Shown here: positions 26,596 to 34,719 of the stretch, piece after piece | Layout of the letters: the number at the start of each line of letters is the position of its first letter | How positions within the stretch are numbered: the stretch's first letter is position 1 | Assembly (NCBI RefSeq): GCF_003205875.1 | Contig: NZ_PUBZ01000169.1 | Span: forward strand, 1 to 64,000 | DNA: 64,000 nt | Direction: 5' to 3' | Source: Herpetosiphon llansteffanensis | GTDB taxonomy: Bacteria > Chloroflexota > Chloroflexia > Chloroflexales > Herpetosiphonaceae | Notes under the pieces: generated by a model | Told to the model about the DNA's origin: nothing | Seen by the model: the letters and a program-made list of their open reading frames with translations, nothing else | Database searches by the model: none | Position numbers and translations under genes: made by a program

Positions 26596-27402
26596 ATGAG
26601 CGAAAATACCGAATGGCCCGAATTGAACGACCAATCTAATGCCGCTTGGGAAGCCAACGCAGAATATTGGGATAGCTCGATGGGCCAAGCTGGCAATCGT
26701 TTTCATGTGCAATTGGTGCGGCCAGCAATGCTGCAATTGTTGGAGCTACAAGCAGGCCAGCGCATGCTTGATGTTGGTTGTGGGAACGGTCTATTTGCGC
26801 GCTATTTGGCCGAATTGGGGGCATCGGTGCTGGCAGTTGATGCCAGCACCAGCCTGATCGAACGCGCTAAGCACTATCCCAGCCCTAGCACACTTGAATA
26901 TCAGGTTGTCGATGCGACGAGTTCTGCGCAATTGCTTGATTTGGGCGTTGCTAGCTTTGATGCACTGGTTTCAACCATGGTGCTGATGGATTTGCCGACG
27001 ATTGAGCCATTGTTTCAGGCGGCGAGCCAATTGTTGAAGCAGCAAGGCCGTTTTGTGCTGGCAACCGTGCATCCATGTTTTCAAGCACCGCACAGTCGCA
27101 AAATTGTCGAGCAATTTGAGAATGAGCAGGGCGAGGTTGAAACTCGTTCACAGATTCAAATTGGCAGCTATCTTACGCCCGCTAGTCATCAAGGCGTTGG
27201 GGTTGTCGGCCAACCAATGGCTCAATGGTTCTTTCATCGTTCGCTGGCGAGCTTGCTTGGGGTGGCGTTCGCAGCAGGATTTGTGCTTGATGGCTTGTTA
27301 GAGCCAAGTTATCCAGCTGATACGCCGAGCACGCATCCATTTTCGTGGGCCAATTTTAGCGAAATTCCGCCAGTTCTGGTGTTGCGCTTACGCCGAAATT
27401 AA
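26596..27402 (+). CDS. Class I SAM-dependent methyltransferase
   Basis: 268 residues. SAM-binding motif I is MLDVGCGNGLFARYLAELG near residues 56-74, followed by acidic motif II VLAVDAS near 78-84 and motif IV-like FDALVSTMVLMDL near 115-127. The C-terminus has DGLLEPSYPADTP, often seen in UbiE/COQ5-like small-molecule methyltransferases. Substrate unknown. ATG 26596 follows TTAGGAATCC. It is 10 bp after the DUF4406 gene and probably in one transcript with it. Confidence 0.88.
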   Translation: MSENTEWPELNDQSNAAWEANAEYWDSSMGQAGNRFHVQLVRPAMLQLLELQAGQRMLDVGCGNGLFARYLAELGASVLAVDASTSLIERAKHYPSPSTLEYQVVDATSSAQLLDLGVASFDALVSTMVLMDLPTIEPLFQAASQLLKQQGRFVLATVHPCFQAPHSRKIVEQFENEQGEVETRSQIQIGSYLTPASHQGVGVVGQPMAQWFFHRSLASLLGVAFAAGFVLDGLLEPSYPADTPSTHPFSWANFSEIPPVLVLRLRRN

Positions 27403-27480
27403 TTGAAAGCCAATTGAATCATCATTGAAGATGCAAAATCGCCTTACAATAGTCATGGTATCAGGAGCAAAAGGAGCCTA

Positions 27481-27816
27481 ATGATGATGAATATTGAAGA
27501 TTTTTTTGAATTTCGTGAGGATGGGGCAATTCGGATTCGTGGGCATCGGATTGATCTTGCCCATATTTTGCCCTATTACCATGATGGATACAGCCCTGAA
27601 ATGATTAGCTTGGAATTTCCAAGCCTGTCGCTAACAGCAATTTATGCCACAATTGTCTATTATTTGCGCAACCAAGCGCAGCTTGAAATCTATCTGGAAC
27701 GATATTTAAGCGCTGCTCAAGCGGCGATAGTTGCGCATGAAGCACAGCCTCGTTCGCCATTTATTCAACAATTAAAGGCCTTGGGTGTAGCAACGCACCA
27801 TGATCAGCGCCTATGA
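27481..27816 (+). CDS. DUF433 family protein, likely antitoxin
   Basis: 111 residues with a helix-turn-helix-like core typical of DUF433: IRIRGHRIDLAHILPYYHDGYSPEMISLEFPSLSLTAIYATIVYYL near residues 17-62. DUF433 proteins are usually the antitoxin and DNA-binding partner of a PIN-like DUF5615 protein, which is exactly the next gene, overlapped by ATGA. The start is one of three consecutive ATGs (27481, 27484, 27487); spacing to AAGGAG (27471-27476) favours 27484 or 27487. The C-terminal 35 residues are the likely toxin-binding tail. Confidence 0.85.
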   Translation: MMMNIEDFFEFREDGAIRIRGHRIDLAHILPYYHDGYSPEMISLEFPSLSLTAIYATIVYYLRNQAQLEIYLERYLSAAQAAIVAHEAQPRSPFIQQLKALGVATHHDQRL

Positions 27817-28181
27817 GCATTCGTTATCTGGTTGATGAACATATTTCAGCTCGTCTTACCCCAGCCTTGTTTCGCCTGAACCCGGCGATTGAAATTGTGC
27901 GCATTGCTGAGCATTCTCAGTTTGTGGCTGGGCTTAGCGATCAGCAGATTCTGCACTTGAGCCAGCAAGCACAAGTGCTGTTTGTAACCCAAGCGACGAG
28001 TATCTTTCGCCATGCAGCAGCGCTTTGTGCTCAAGGCCAGCAGCATTGTGGGATTTTAGTTGTACGCCCATTAACTCCAATTCGGATTATTGCGAGCGCG
28101 CTGTATGAAATTTGGTATTGCACCAAGCTGACAGATTGGCAGAATCTGATTGAGTGGATTCCGCTTACCCCTGAACTATAA
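27813..28181 (+). CDS. DUF5615 PIN-like protein, partner toxin with altered active site
   Basis: 122 residues. PIN-like fold of the Mut7-C/DUF5615 group: IRYLVDEHISARLTPAL at the N-terminus with the first acidic pair (Asp8, Glu9), then LSDQQILHLSQQAQVLFVTQ near residues 42-61. In active members the latter strand continues as T-R/N-D-x-D-F, giving further acids; here it reads VTQATSIFRHA, with no Asp. The nuclease may therefore be inactive, or the gene has another role. It overlaps the DUF433 gene by 4 bp and ends at a hairpin. Confidence 0.75.
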   Translation: MSIRYLVDEHISARLTPALFRLNPAIEIVRIAEHSQFVAGLSDQQILHLSQQAQVLFVTQATSIFRHAAALCAQGQQHCGILVVRPLTPIRIIASALYEIWYCTKLTDWQNLIEWIPLTPEL

Positions 28182-28184
28182 CAG

Positions 28185-28212
28185 ATCTCGCCCACCGCAT
28201 TATGAGCGAGAT
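28185..28212. terminator. Convergent hairpin between DUF5615 and HAD genes
   Basis: ATCTCGC and GCGAGAT form a 7-bp stem around a 14-base loop between two converging genes. There is no T-run on the plus strand. Confidence 0.45.
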
Positions 28213-28222
28213 AGCTGCATAA

Positions 28223-28924
28223 TTAAACCAACTGCAATAAATCGCGCAAATCGCGCAGAATTGGGCAATCGGCTTTGTTAATTCGCTGATGGCGATCGAT
28301 CAAGGCTGCCTGCATGCCCACCGCCCGCGCTCCCAAGACATCTGCATAATAGCTATCGCCAATATGAATAATCTGTTCTGCTGCAACGCCAGCTCGTTTG
28401 ATTGCTAGCTGATAGAGGTCGGTCATAGGCTTGGCATAGCCTGCATCTGCCGAAATCACCGCAAAATCGAAATAGGGCAAGAGTTTGTTGTAGGTCAAAA
28501 TTGGGCGTAAACTACTGGCCCAATCTGAGACGATGCCAATGCGAATGCCTTGCGCGTGCAAGCTATCGAGGGTTTCGCGCACATCGGCGAAGGGAACCCA
28601 ATTTTCTGGCTGCTCGTAGTGCGCGATCAACCGATCGCCGAGCGCCGCATGATCAAGGCTGGGATCGATTTGATCGAACAAGTGTTGATAGAATTCGAGC
28701 CAGAGCGTGCGAATGGTGGCATCGGAACTCCAATCGTTATTATCGAGCGCGTGATAGCGCTGATGATACCAGCGATTCGTGGCGCGGCGGGCATCGCGAA
28801 TTAAGCTTGGCTCTGCTTGTACGCCAAATTCTTGCAAGACCTCGCCAATCAAATCGTGGGCATCAACCCGTTCGTCAAGCAAGGTAAAGCCAACATCAAA
28901 ACAAACTACTGGAAAACGCAGCAT
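28223..28924 (-). CDS. HAD-superfamily hydrolase (HDHD3-like subfamily)
   Basis: 233 residues. Motif I is VCFDVGFTLLDE at the N-terminus: the nucleophilic Asp is present but the usual second Asp of DxD is Gly. Motif II is IGIVSDWASSLRPIL near residues 130-144, motif III the Lys in AGYAKPMTDLY near 160-170, and motif IV IHIGDSYYADVLGA near 190-203. The order and cap region fit HDHD3-like haloacid-dehalogenase-type hydrolases, often phosphatases of small metabolites. The motif I change may alter the leaving-group step. It is downstream of the ferredoxin gene on the same strand but separated by a terminator. Confidence 0.85.
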   Translation of the reverse strand: MLRFPVVCFDVGFTLLDERVDAHDLIGEVLQEFGVQAEPSLIRDARRATNRWYHQRYHALDNNDWSSDATIRTLWLEFYQHLFDQIDPSLDHAALGDRLIAHYEQPENWVPFADVRETLDSLHAQGIRIGIVSDWASSLRPILTYNKLLPYFDFAVISADAGYAKPMTDLYQLAIKRAGVAAEQIIHIGDSYYADVLGARAVGMQAALIDRHQRINKADCPILRDLRDLLQLV

Positions 28925-28948
28925 TGCAACCTCGACTAAATAAAGAAG

Positions 28949-28978
28949 AGGGACACGGAAATGTCCGTGTCCCTGTGC
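28949..28978 (-). terminator. Terminator of the ferredoxin gene
   Basis: GGGACACGGA and TCCGTGTCCC form a perfect 10-bp stem with loop AATG. On the minus strand it follows the ferredoxin stop by about 25 bp and is followed by CTTCTTTATTTAG. Confidence 0.75.
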
Positions 28979-28999
28979 TTCGATTGGCTTCGTGTGGAA

Positions 29000-29233
29000 C
29001 TAACCGAAGAAATCGATGTTCTTTTGAGCGAATGAAGCCCATTGTTCTGGCACGCTGTCGCCTGAGAAGATTGCGCTAACTGGGCATTCTGGTTCGCAAG
29101 CGCCACAATCGATACATTCGTCTGGGTTGATATAGTATTGGTCTTCACCTTCGTAGATACAGTCAACTGGACAAACTTTGACACAGGCTGAATCTTTGGT
29201 GCCGATACATGGTTCTGCAATTACGTATGCCAT
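29000..29233 (-). CDS. fdxA: 7Fe-type (3Fe-4S/4Fe-4S) ferredoxin
   Basis: 77-residue low-potential electron carrier. Two cluster sets are visible: C-x7-C-x3-CPVDCIYEG near the start and [19 protein letters not shown]. The first set, with its wide C-x7-C spacing, matches FdxA-type ferredoxins of Actinobacteria and Thermus, which carry one [3Fe-4S] and one [4Fe-4S] cluster. ATG 29233 gives the family start MAYVIAEPC and is preceded by GAAGGAGC; readings from 29308 add an implausible leader. Two palindromes lie upstream at 29314-29347, suggesting regulation by redox, iron or carbon. Confidence 0.93.
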   Translation of the reverse strand: MAYVIAEPCIGTKDSACVKVCPVDCIYEGEDQYYINPDECIDCGACEPECPVSAIFSGDSVPEQWASFAQKNIDFFG

Positions 29234-29313
29234 TGTTGATGCTCCTTCGCGCTGCGGCGATAACTTCATACTTGTTTTCTGAATGTAGTGTAGCAAGCTC
29301 CTAGCCATGCTTC

Positions 29314-29329
29314 TGTAACTTTAGTCACA
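29314..29329. promoter_or_regulatory. CRP/FNR-like palindrome upstream of fdxA
   Basis: On the minus strand it reads TGTGACTAAAGTTACA: TGTGA-N6-TTACA, one mismatch from the CRP/FNR-type TGTGA-N6-TCACA. It lies about 85 bp before the ferredoxin start. Confidence 0.45.
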
Positions 29330-29332
29330 TAA

Positions 29333-29347
29333 TGAGAATGATTCTAA
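29333..29347. promoter_or_regulatory. Fur-family-like 7-1-7 palindrome upstream of fdxA
   Basis: TGAGAATGATTCTAA has the AAT-N-ATT core and a 5-1-5 perfect centre (AGAATGATTCT), like Fur, Zur and PerR boxes. It sits 3 bp from the CRP/FNR-like palindrome. Confidence 0.4.
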
Positions 29348-29812
29348 TAAAGACGGTAAAATCAGGGTTTTTAGTCTATATTCAAGCCGTATTGATCCTC
29401 GAAGGGCACGAAGGATAGAAACCGCGAAGAGCGCGAAGAGAGCGAAGAACTGTTTTGTAGCCACGAATTGCACGAATTGCACGAAGATGTATTTTTTTGC
29501 CACAGATTGGCACAGATTATTGGGATTATGATCGTGCCAGCCCATAGCCAGTAGCCCATAGCCGCATGCCCTGATCGCTGGCCCCTGACCCCTATTTTGA
29601 TTTCTGATTTCATAATTCATCCCTCATCCTTCATCCTTCCCGATCCCCAGCCCCCGACCCCCAAATGCTATGTTCTATGCTCTATGTTCTATGCTCTATG
29701 TTCATCCTTCATCCTTCCCGATCCCCAGCCCCCGACCCCCAAATGTTCTATGTTCTATGTTCTTTCTCCCTACTAACTAGCCTCGTATCTATAGAAGTTG
29801 CTTGCCTCACTA
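29348..29812. repeat. Interspersed-repeat tract between fdxA and the hydrolase/cNMP gene
   Basis: The gap from 29234 to 29861 holds no supported gene. From about 29393 it is repeat mosaic: GATCCTCGAAGGGCACGAAGGA, AACCGCGAAGAGCGCGAAGA, CACGAATTGCACGAATTGCACGAAG (29461-29485), CCAGCCCATAGCCAGTAGCCCATAGCC (29537-29564). A perfect 44-bp direct repeat (29624-29667 and 29702-29745) flanks tandem TATGTTCTATGCTC units. The segment 29234-29392 contains only the ferredoxin upstream palindromes. Confidence 0.65.
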
Positions 29813-29821
29813 TGCTACAAT
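29813..29821 (+). promoter_or_regulatory. Possible extended -10 promoter of the hydrolase/cNMP gene
   Basis: TGCTACAAT, 40 bp before the ATG at 29862, fits an extended -10 box. No clear -35 is seen. Confidence 0.4.
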
Positions 29822-29861
29822 AACGCTAATTATGTAATTGGTCCTGCAATGAGGGTAGTCC

Positions 29862-31232
29862 ATGTCAACCTATGTTATCGACGGTCAGGAACTGCATATC
29901 CGCGATAACCGTCGCAATGCCCCGGTTGCCTTGTTAATTCATGGTTGGTCAAGCTCGTGGTTTACCTGGACTCCGCTGCTGCAAGCCTTAGGCACGCGCT
30001 ATTCGTATATGGCGGTCGATTTGCCAGGCTATGGGCGGTCGCCTGCGCCGAAGCACCCAATTACAATTGAATGGTATGCAGATTTGATGGCCAAACTGAT
30101 CGAAGAAGCCAGCGATCGGCCTGTGGTGGTGCTTGGCCACTCGATGGGCGGCCAAATTGCCATGACCTTGGCGCTGCGCCACCCGATGTTGGTCGAACGC
30201 TTGATTTTGCTCAATCCTGTGGTCAGTGGCCGCTTATCGACCTTTATCAATCTGTTTGTGGCTCCGCATATTTTGCTTGAGCGCACCCGCTTGGGTGGCA
30301 AAATATTGAGCTACCTCGAAAATACCCCCTTGAGCTATATTAATCAGTTGATGAAGCCAATTTTATTTGCCGAACGAGCCGCAATTTCGCAACAAGATTA
30401 CGATCGGATTCGCGCTGATGCCCGTCGGCCTGGCCAAGGCGCTGTGCGTGCTGCCTGTTACGAAGCCATGAAAATGGGCGATTTGCGCGGTAAACTCAAG
30501 CAAATTCAGCCGCCAGCCCAAGTTATTTGGGGCGCTGAAGATAATACCGTGCCATTGCGCGATGCTGGTGCGGTTGCCGACGAATGGACGGAAGCAGATT
30601 TGCGCTTGATTCCGAATGCTGGCCATTGGCCGCATTTTGAGCAATACGAAACGACCATGCGCTATATTGCTTCGTTTTTGGGCTTGCCAATTTTGCCTAG
30701 CCTGCCGAATGCTCAAGTGCAGCAACAACGCGACCTTGATGTGGGCGAAATTGCCCAATTCCTCTCCAACACTGAGTTGGGCCAAGATCTCAGCGAATCG
30801 CAACGCATGCGGGTGGCTGGCTTGTGCCATCAACATCATTTTGCGCCCCAAGATGTGCTGGCGCTCGAAGATTCGAGCGGCGACGAGCTTTTTATTGTGC
30901 AAGATGGCCAAGTTGATGTGTTGGTGCGCATCAGCAACGAACTGGGCATTGAGGAATCGCGGCGGGTCAATGTGCTGATGGCGGGCCAAATTGCTGGCGA
31001 AATGGCCTTAATTCAAGGCAAAGGTGGCCGTCGCACTGCCGATTTACGCGCTGGCAAATCGGGGGCAACCGTGCTTTCGATCGATAGCCGCTACCTATTT
31101 GCCTTGTTTGAAGACGATGCCTCACTTGGCCTGAAGTTGATGCAAAATTTGGCTCGTTCATTGGTGCAACGGCTGCGGGTGCAAAATTGGCAATTACAGC
31201 TGGCCGAACAACGCGCCGAAGTTCATCGCTAA
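29862..31232 (+). CDS. Alpha/beta hydrolase fused to a cyclic-nucleotide-binding domain
   Basis: 456 residues in two parts. Residues 1-280 are an alpha/beta hydrolase: oxyanion LLIHGWSSSWFTW near 24-36, nucleophile Ser in VLGHSMGGQIA near 92-102, acid Asp in WGAEDNTVPL near 225-234, and catalytic His in NAGHWPHFE near 252-260. Residues about 300-440 are a Crp-type sensor domain with DELFIVQDGQVDVLV and a phosphate-binding cassette AGQIAGEMAL...RRTADLRA near 378-400 that keeps Gly, Glu and Arg. No DNA-binding helix-turn-helix follows. So an enzyme is probably gated by a nucleotide or related ligand. GAGGG precedes the ATG. Confidence 0.85.
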   Translation: MSTYVIDGQELHIRDNRRNAPVALLIHGWSSSWFTWTPLLQALGTRYSYMAVDLPGYGRSPAPKHPITIEWYADLMAKLIEEASDRPVVVLGHSMGGQIAMTLALRHPMLVERLILLNPVVSGRLSTFINLFVAPHILLERTRLGGKILSYLENTPLSYINQLMKPILFAERAAISQQDYDRIRADARRPGQGAVRAACYEAMKMGDLRGKLKQIQPPAQVIWGAEDNTVPLRDAGAVADEWTEADLRLIPNAGHWPHFEQYETTMRYIASFLGLPILPSLPNAQVQQQRDLDVGEIAQFLSNTELGQDLSESQRMRVAGLCHQHHFAPQDVLALEDSSGDELFIVQDGQVDVLVRISNELGIEESRRVNVLMAGQIAGEMALIQGKGGRRTADLRAGKSGATVLSIDSRYLFALFEDDASLGLKLMQNLARSLVQRLRVQNWQLQLAEQRAEVHR

Positions 31233-31325
31233 CCAACAAACTGCCTTGGGTTTGCAACGTCACTGTTTTACCAGTGGCGTTTTTCGTGTACCATTTGGCA
31301 TGAACCTCAGATTGCATGGTGCTGT

Positions 31326-33224
31326 ATGAATCGTCAACGAATAATTGGGCTTGGTGGATTGCTTGGGCTAGCGGTATTGATCTTAATCTTGCCGCACAGC
31401 CGTTTTTGGTTTGCGGCGCTGGTTTGTACGCTGGCACCAGGCTACCTGCTAGAACGCTGGCTTGATTTGGAGCTAGCGCCATTGGTGCGGCCAAGCCTCT
31501 GGATTGGCCTCAGTTTGGCCGTCTGGCCACTGGGCTATGTCTGGTTAACGACGTTTGGGCTAGCCTTCAGCGTTGGCATGATTACGTTTATCGCCTTTGG
31601 TTTGGTTGGCGGGGTTGTTTGGAGGATCTGGCGCGAGGGCGAACAACCTTGGGCCTTGCCAGCGCCGGTGCCAATTCTTGGCTTGGGGTTGTTGATTGTG
31701 GCTTTTGCGATTAGCACCAGAGTTAGCCATATTCGCAACGTCGCGTTTCCGCCGTGGGTCGATTCAATTCACCATGCCACGATTATGCGGGTGATTGCTG
31801 AGATTGGCCAAGTGCCCTATTCGTTGCGGCCCTATCTGCCAGTTGATAATTTCGGCTATCACTGGGGTTTTCATTCAACTGCTGCCACAATCTACAACTT
31901 GAGCGGCATGAGCATTCCGCAATTTATGTTGTGGTATGGCCAATTTTTAGGTGTGCTAATTGTGATTTCGGTTGGCAGCGCGACAATTGGTCTCAGTAAA
32001 AGCCCAATTGCTGGTTTGGCTGCTGCCACCATGACTGGCTTTATCTCGATTATGCCCGCCTATTATCTCAGTTGGGGCCGTTACACCTTGCTTGCTGGCT
32101 TGGCGATGGTTCCGGTCGTGTTGCTATTGGCATGGGTCGCCATGGATCGCAGCGATCGCAAAGGCCTTATTTTATTGACGATTACGCTTGGTGGGCTGTT
32201 GCCAACCCACTTTGTAGCAGCAGGTTTTGCCTTGTTATGGTGTGTCGCGGTCTGGTTGGGGCGCGATGTGTGGTATGAGCAACGCTGGCGGGTGCTGGGC
32301 AATCAAGCGGCTGCAGTTGGCATGGCGATTTTGTTGATGTCGCCATGGCTGGCCTTATTGATTAGCGAAATTCAGCCTGCTGGCAGTGGCACGCCCAAGC
32401 AACTGGTTGGCGGCGGCTATAACACCTACGAAGCGGCCAAAGGCTTATATTGGACCTGGAATAACCTTGTGCTCTTCTTTGTCAGTTTGGCAACGGCTTT
32501 AATTGGCTTGTGGCAACACTGGCGTTTGGTGCTGATTAGTTGTTTGTGGGCGCTGCTGGTAATGCTGTTTGCCAATCCAGTTGTGATTGGTTTGCCCTAT
32601 CTGTCGTTTTTCAACAACAACATTGTGGCGTTGGCCATCTTTCTGCCGATTAGTTTGTGGTTTGCTTTTGGGATTGCTTCATTAGACCAAGGCTTGAGCA
32701 AACATCTCAAAGTAGGAGTTGCCAGAGGTTGGCGGGCCGTGCGCACCGCGATTTTGGCCATAACGGTGCTCATTTCGGCGAGCAAAATGCATAGCGTCAT
32801 CAACGATGGCACAATTATCGCCAAAGCAGATGATTTAACCGCGCTGAATTGGATTGTGCAGCGAATTCCTAAAAATGCCCGTTTTGCGATTAACACGGAA
32901 GGTTGGCTCTACAACGTGGCTCGTGGCGGCGATGGCGGCTGGTGGATTTTGCCCTATGCTGGCTTGCAGGTCAGTACTCCGCCGGTGGTTTATAACCAAG
33001 GAACATTTGAGTATATCGATGCAGTTGAGGCGGAAACAGGCTGGTTGCGCAACGCTAGCGACAAAACGCCAAGTGAGCTAGCCCAGTGGATGCGCGACCA
33101 TGACTATGATTATGCCTATGCGACGACCAACGGCAAGATCTTCAATCAAGCCAAATTAGCCAATACGCCGGAATTTGAGTTGGTGTATGAAAATGAAAGT
33201 GTGGCGATTTATCTGCGGAAATAA
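31326..33224 (+). CDS. Polytopic membrane protein, possible GT-C-type glycosyltransferase
   Basis: 632 residues with about 12-14 membrane segments, beginning LGGLLGLAVLILILP. A loop after the fourth or fifth segment, PPWVDSIHHATIMRVIAEIGQVPYS (near 139-163) followed by NFGYHWGFHSTAA, has the acidic/His character of GT-C enzymes and of bacterial polyprenyl-sugar transferases. The C-terminal 120 residues form a soluble domain (TALNWIVQRIPKNARFAINTE...). A function in surface polysaccharide or lipid glycosylation is plausible; I cannot name it with certainty. It starts 93 bp after the hydrolase/cNMP gene, same strand. Confidence 0.6.
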   Translation: MNRQRIIGLGGLLGLAVLILILPHSRFWFAALVCTLAPGYLLERWLDLELAPLVRPSLWIGLSLAVWPLGYVWLTTFGLAFSVGMITFIAFGLVGGVVWRIWREGEQPWALPAPVPILGLGLLIVAFAISTRVSHIRNVAFPPWVDSIHHATIMRVIAEIGQVPYSLRPYLPVDNFGYHWGFHSTAATIYNLSGMSIPQFMLWYGQFLGVLIVISVGSATIGLSKSPIAGLAAATMTGFISIMPAYYLSWGRYTLLAGLAMVPVVLLLAWVAMDRSDRKGLILLTITLGGLLPTHFVAAGFALLWCVAVWLGRDVWYEQRWRVLGNQAAAVGMAILLMSPWLALLISEIQPAGSGTPKQLVGGGYNTYEAAKGLYWTWNNLVLFFVSLATALIGLWQHWRLVLISCLWALLVMLFANPVVIGLPYLSFFNNNIVALAIFLPISLWFAFGIASLDQGLSKHLKVGVARGWRAVRTAILAITVLISASKMHSVINDGTIIAKADDLTALNWIVQRIPKNARFAINTEGWLYNVARGGDGGWWILPYAGLQVSTPPVVYNQGTFEYIDAVEAETGWLRNASDKTPSELAQWMRDHDYDYAYATTNGKIFNQAKLANTPEFELVYENESVAIYLRK

Positions 33225-33251
33225 GCGAGGCTAGATTTTGCCTAGCCTCGC
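33225..33251. terminator. Convergent hairpin at 33.2 kb
   Basis: GCGAGGCTAG and CTAGCCTCGC form a perfect 10-bp stem between the stop codons of the converging genes. It can serve either strand; a strong U-run is absent. Confidence 0.6.
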
Positions 33252-33260
33252 TGGGGAAGC

Positions 33261-33548
33261 TTAGGCAGCAGTCGTTGCTGCGTAGGGCAATAAATCGTAG
33301 CGCTCTTGCAAGCGATCGATATACATCATTTGATAGAGCACCGCATCTTCGACGTGATCATGGCGTTGGCGCAGATGCTCCAATTCTTGATGTTTGTTTG
33401 TATCGTGAGTAGCGTCTAATTGTTGTTCCAAATCGACGACAGCATGTTCAAGATCATCGAGTTCCCATACGAGATCTTGCAGTTTGCTGCGCTCATCTTT
33501 GAGTTGACGCAAAAGTTGAGTATGGGCAGCAGGCAATCGCATATGCAT
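33261..33548 (-). CDS. Small coiled-coil protein
   Basis: 95 residues, almost all helical with Leu-rich heptads: QLLRQLKDERSKLQDLVWELDDL near 12-34 and DAVLYQMMYIDRLQERYDLL near 69-88. No family recognised. ATG 33548 is chosen over 33584; an AAGAGGG site lies upstream and a second ATG follows two codons later. It may be a small scaffold or regulator. The 258 bp upstream of 33585 hold no further gene, only A/T-rich sequence that could contain its promoter. Confidence 0.6.
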   Translation of the reverse strand: MHMRLPAAHTQLLRQLKDERSKLQDLVWELDDLEHAVVDLEQQLDATHDTNKHQELEHLRQRHDHVEDAVLYQMMYIDRLQERYDLLPYAATTAA

Positions 33549-33842
33549 TGGGAAAACCCTCTTGGTAAGTAGAGAAAGTGCCACAAGCTAAAGCTTAGAA
33601 AGTGCAATAGGTTACTTAACAACCTTGCTGCTTCTATCATATCATGTTCCAACAAGAGACTTTGGTATGATTCGGTTCGCACCACACGGGTAGGCGCACC
33701 CCAATCCAACGGGTTATAGCGGCCTGAAGCTGGTTAAACCAAACCCAAGCCGCTTGGGTATTGGCTTGGGTTGTTGATAGATGTTCATTTTTGAGCGCTC
33801 TATGCTTAATGATTGAACCTCAAAAGCGTGCATGGCGCTGCT

Positions 33843-34577
33843 TTACTTGGCCATTTCGCCTTCGCCAATACGGCCACCATAGCGGCGTTCGCGATTGCCA
33901 AAATTGCTCACGGCCTCGCGAAATTGGTCGGGGCCAAAGTCGGGCCAGAGCAATGGGGTCATGTAATATTCGCTATAGGCTGCTTGCCAAATCAAAAAGT
34001 TGCTTAGGCGTTGCTCGCCGCTGGTGCGCACAATCAAATCGGGGTCAGGAATGCCCGATGTATACAAGTGGCCGGCAATCATCTCATCGCTAATATCGTC
34101 GGGATTGATACCTTTGGCCACAATTTCGCGCACTGCATTGACAATATCAGCGCGTCCGCCATAGTTGAAGGCGACCGAAAGGGTCAAGGCTGTATTGTTG
34201 GCGGTGAGCGTAATTGCATTTTGAATTTTTTTGGCCAGCGCTGAATCAACGCCATCGAGCGTGCCAAGTAAGTGCAAGCGCACCCCTTCGGCGTGCAACT
34301 CGCGCAACTCGCGGTCGAGATATTCGGCCATAATCCGCATCAATCCGCGCACTTCCCACGATGGGCGCTTCCAATTTTCGGTTGAAAAAGCATAAATCGT
34401 GAGGAAAGGAATGCCCAAGGCAATCGCCTCGCGCACGATCCGTTTGATATTGCCTGTGCCAGCATGATGCCCTGCCAGACGGGGGAGGCCGCGGCCTTGG
34501 GCCCAACGGCCATTGCCATCCATAATTATTGCCACATGGCGGGGTGCGATAGCAGTTTCAAGTTGTTGTACGGTCAT
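33843..34577 (-). CDS. uppS: Isoprenyl transferase, undecaprenyl diphosphate synthase
   Basis: Makes the C55 (or shorter) cis-polyprenyl diphosphate carrier used for peptidoglycan and surface glycans. The 244-residue product has the family signatures: HVAIIMDGNGRWAQGRGLPRLAGH near residues 13-36 with catalytic Asp20, FLTIYAFSTENWKRP near 58-72, LSVAFNYGGRADIVNAVREI near 132-151, and PDPDLIVRTSGEQRLSNFLIWQ...YSEYYMTPLLWPDF near 182-216. It ends before a gap of 265 bp and starts 143 bp from the divergent LysE gene. Confidence 0.96.
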   Translation of the reverse strand: MTVQQLETAIAPRHVAIIMDGNGRWAQGRGLPRLAGHHAGTGNIKRIVREAIALGIPFLTIYAFSTENWKRPSWEVRGLMRIMAEYLDRELRELHAEGVRLHLLGTLDGVDSALAKKIQNAITLTANNTALTLSVAFNYGGRADIVNAVREIVAKGINPDDISDEMIAGHLYTSGIPDPDLIVRTSGEQRLSNFLIWQAAYSEYYMTPLLWPDFGPDQFREAVSNFGNRERRYGGRIGEGEMAK

Positions 34578-34719
34578 AGATCTAAAGACCTCATCAATTT
34601 AAGCGTTTGTCTAGCATTCGTTGTAGGGTAGCGAATATACTACCACCGATGCAAGCACTCGCGTGCAATCCATGCGAAACTAGGCTGATCGACACTTTTT
34701 CGTAAGCGAGGGCACGGGA

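Noticed and set aside
28501-28887. A 128-codon plus-strand frame opposite the HAD gene
   Set aside because: It lies entirely inside a well-supported HAD hydrolase gene, has Arg-rich shadow composition and no ribosome site.
29624-29745. CRISPR-like spacing of direct repeats
   Set aside because: Only two copies of the 44-bp unit, and the interval is itself tandem repeat, not unique spacers. No cas genes are in the window.
30363-30989. A 208-codon minus-strand frame opposite the hydrolase/cNMP gene
   Set aside because: The plus-strand gene has intact catalytic motifs across the region. The reverse frame shows no domain.
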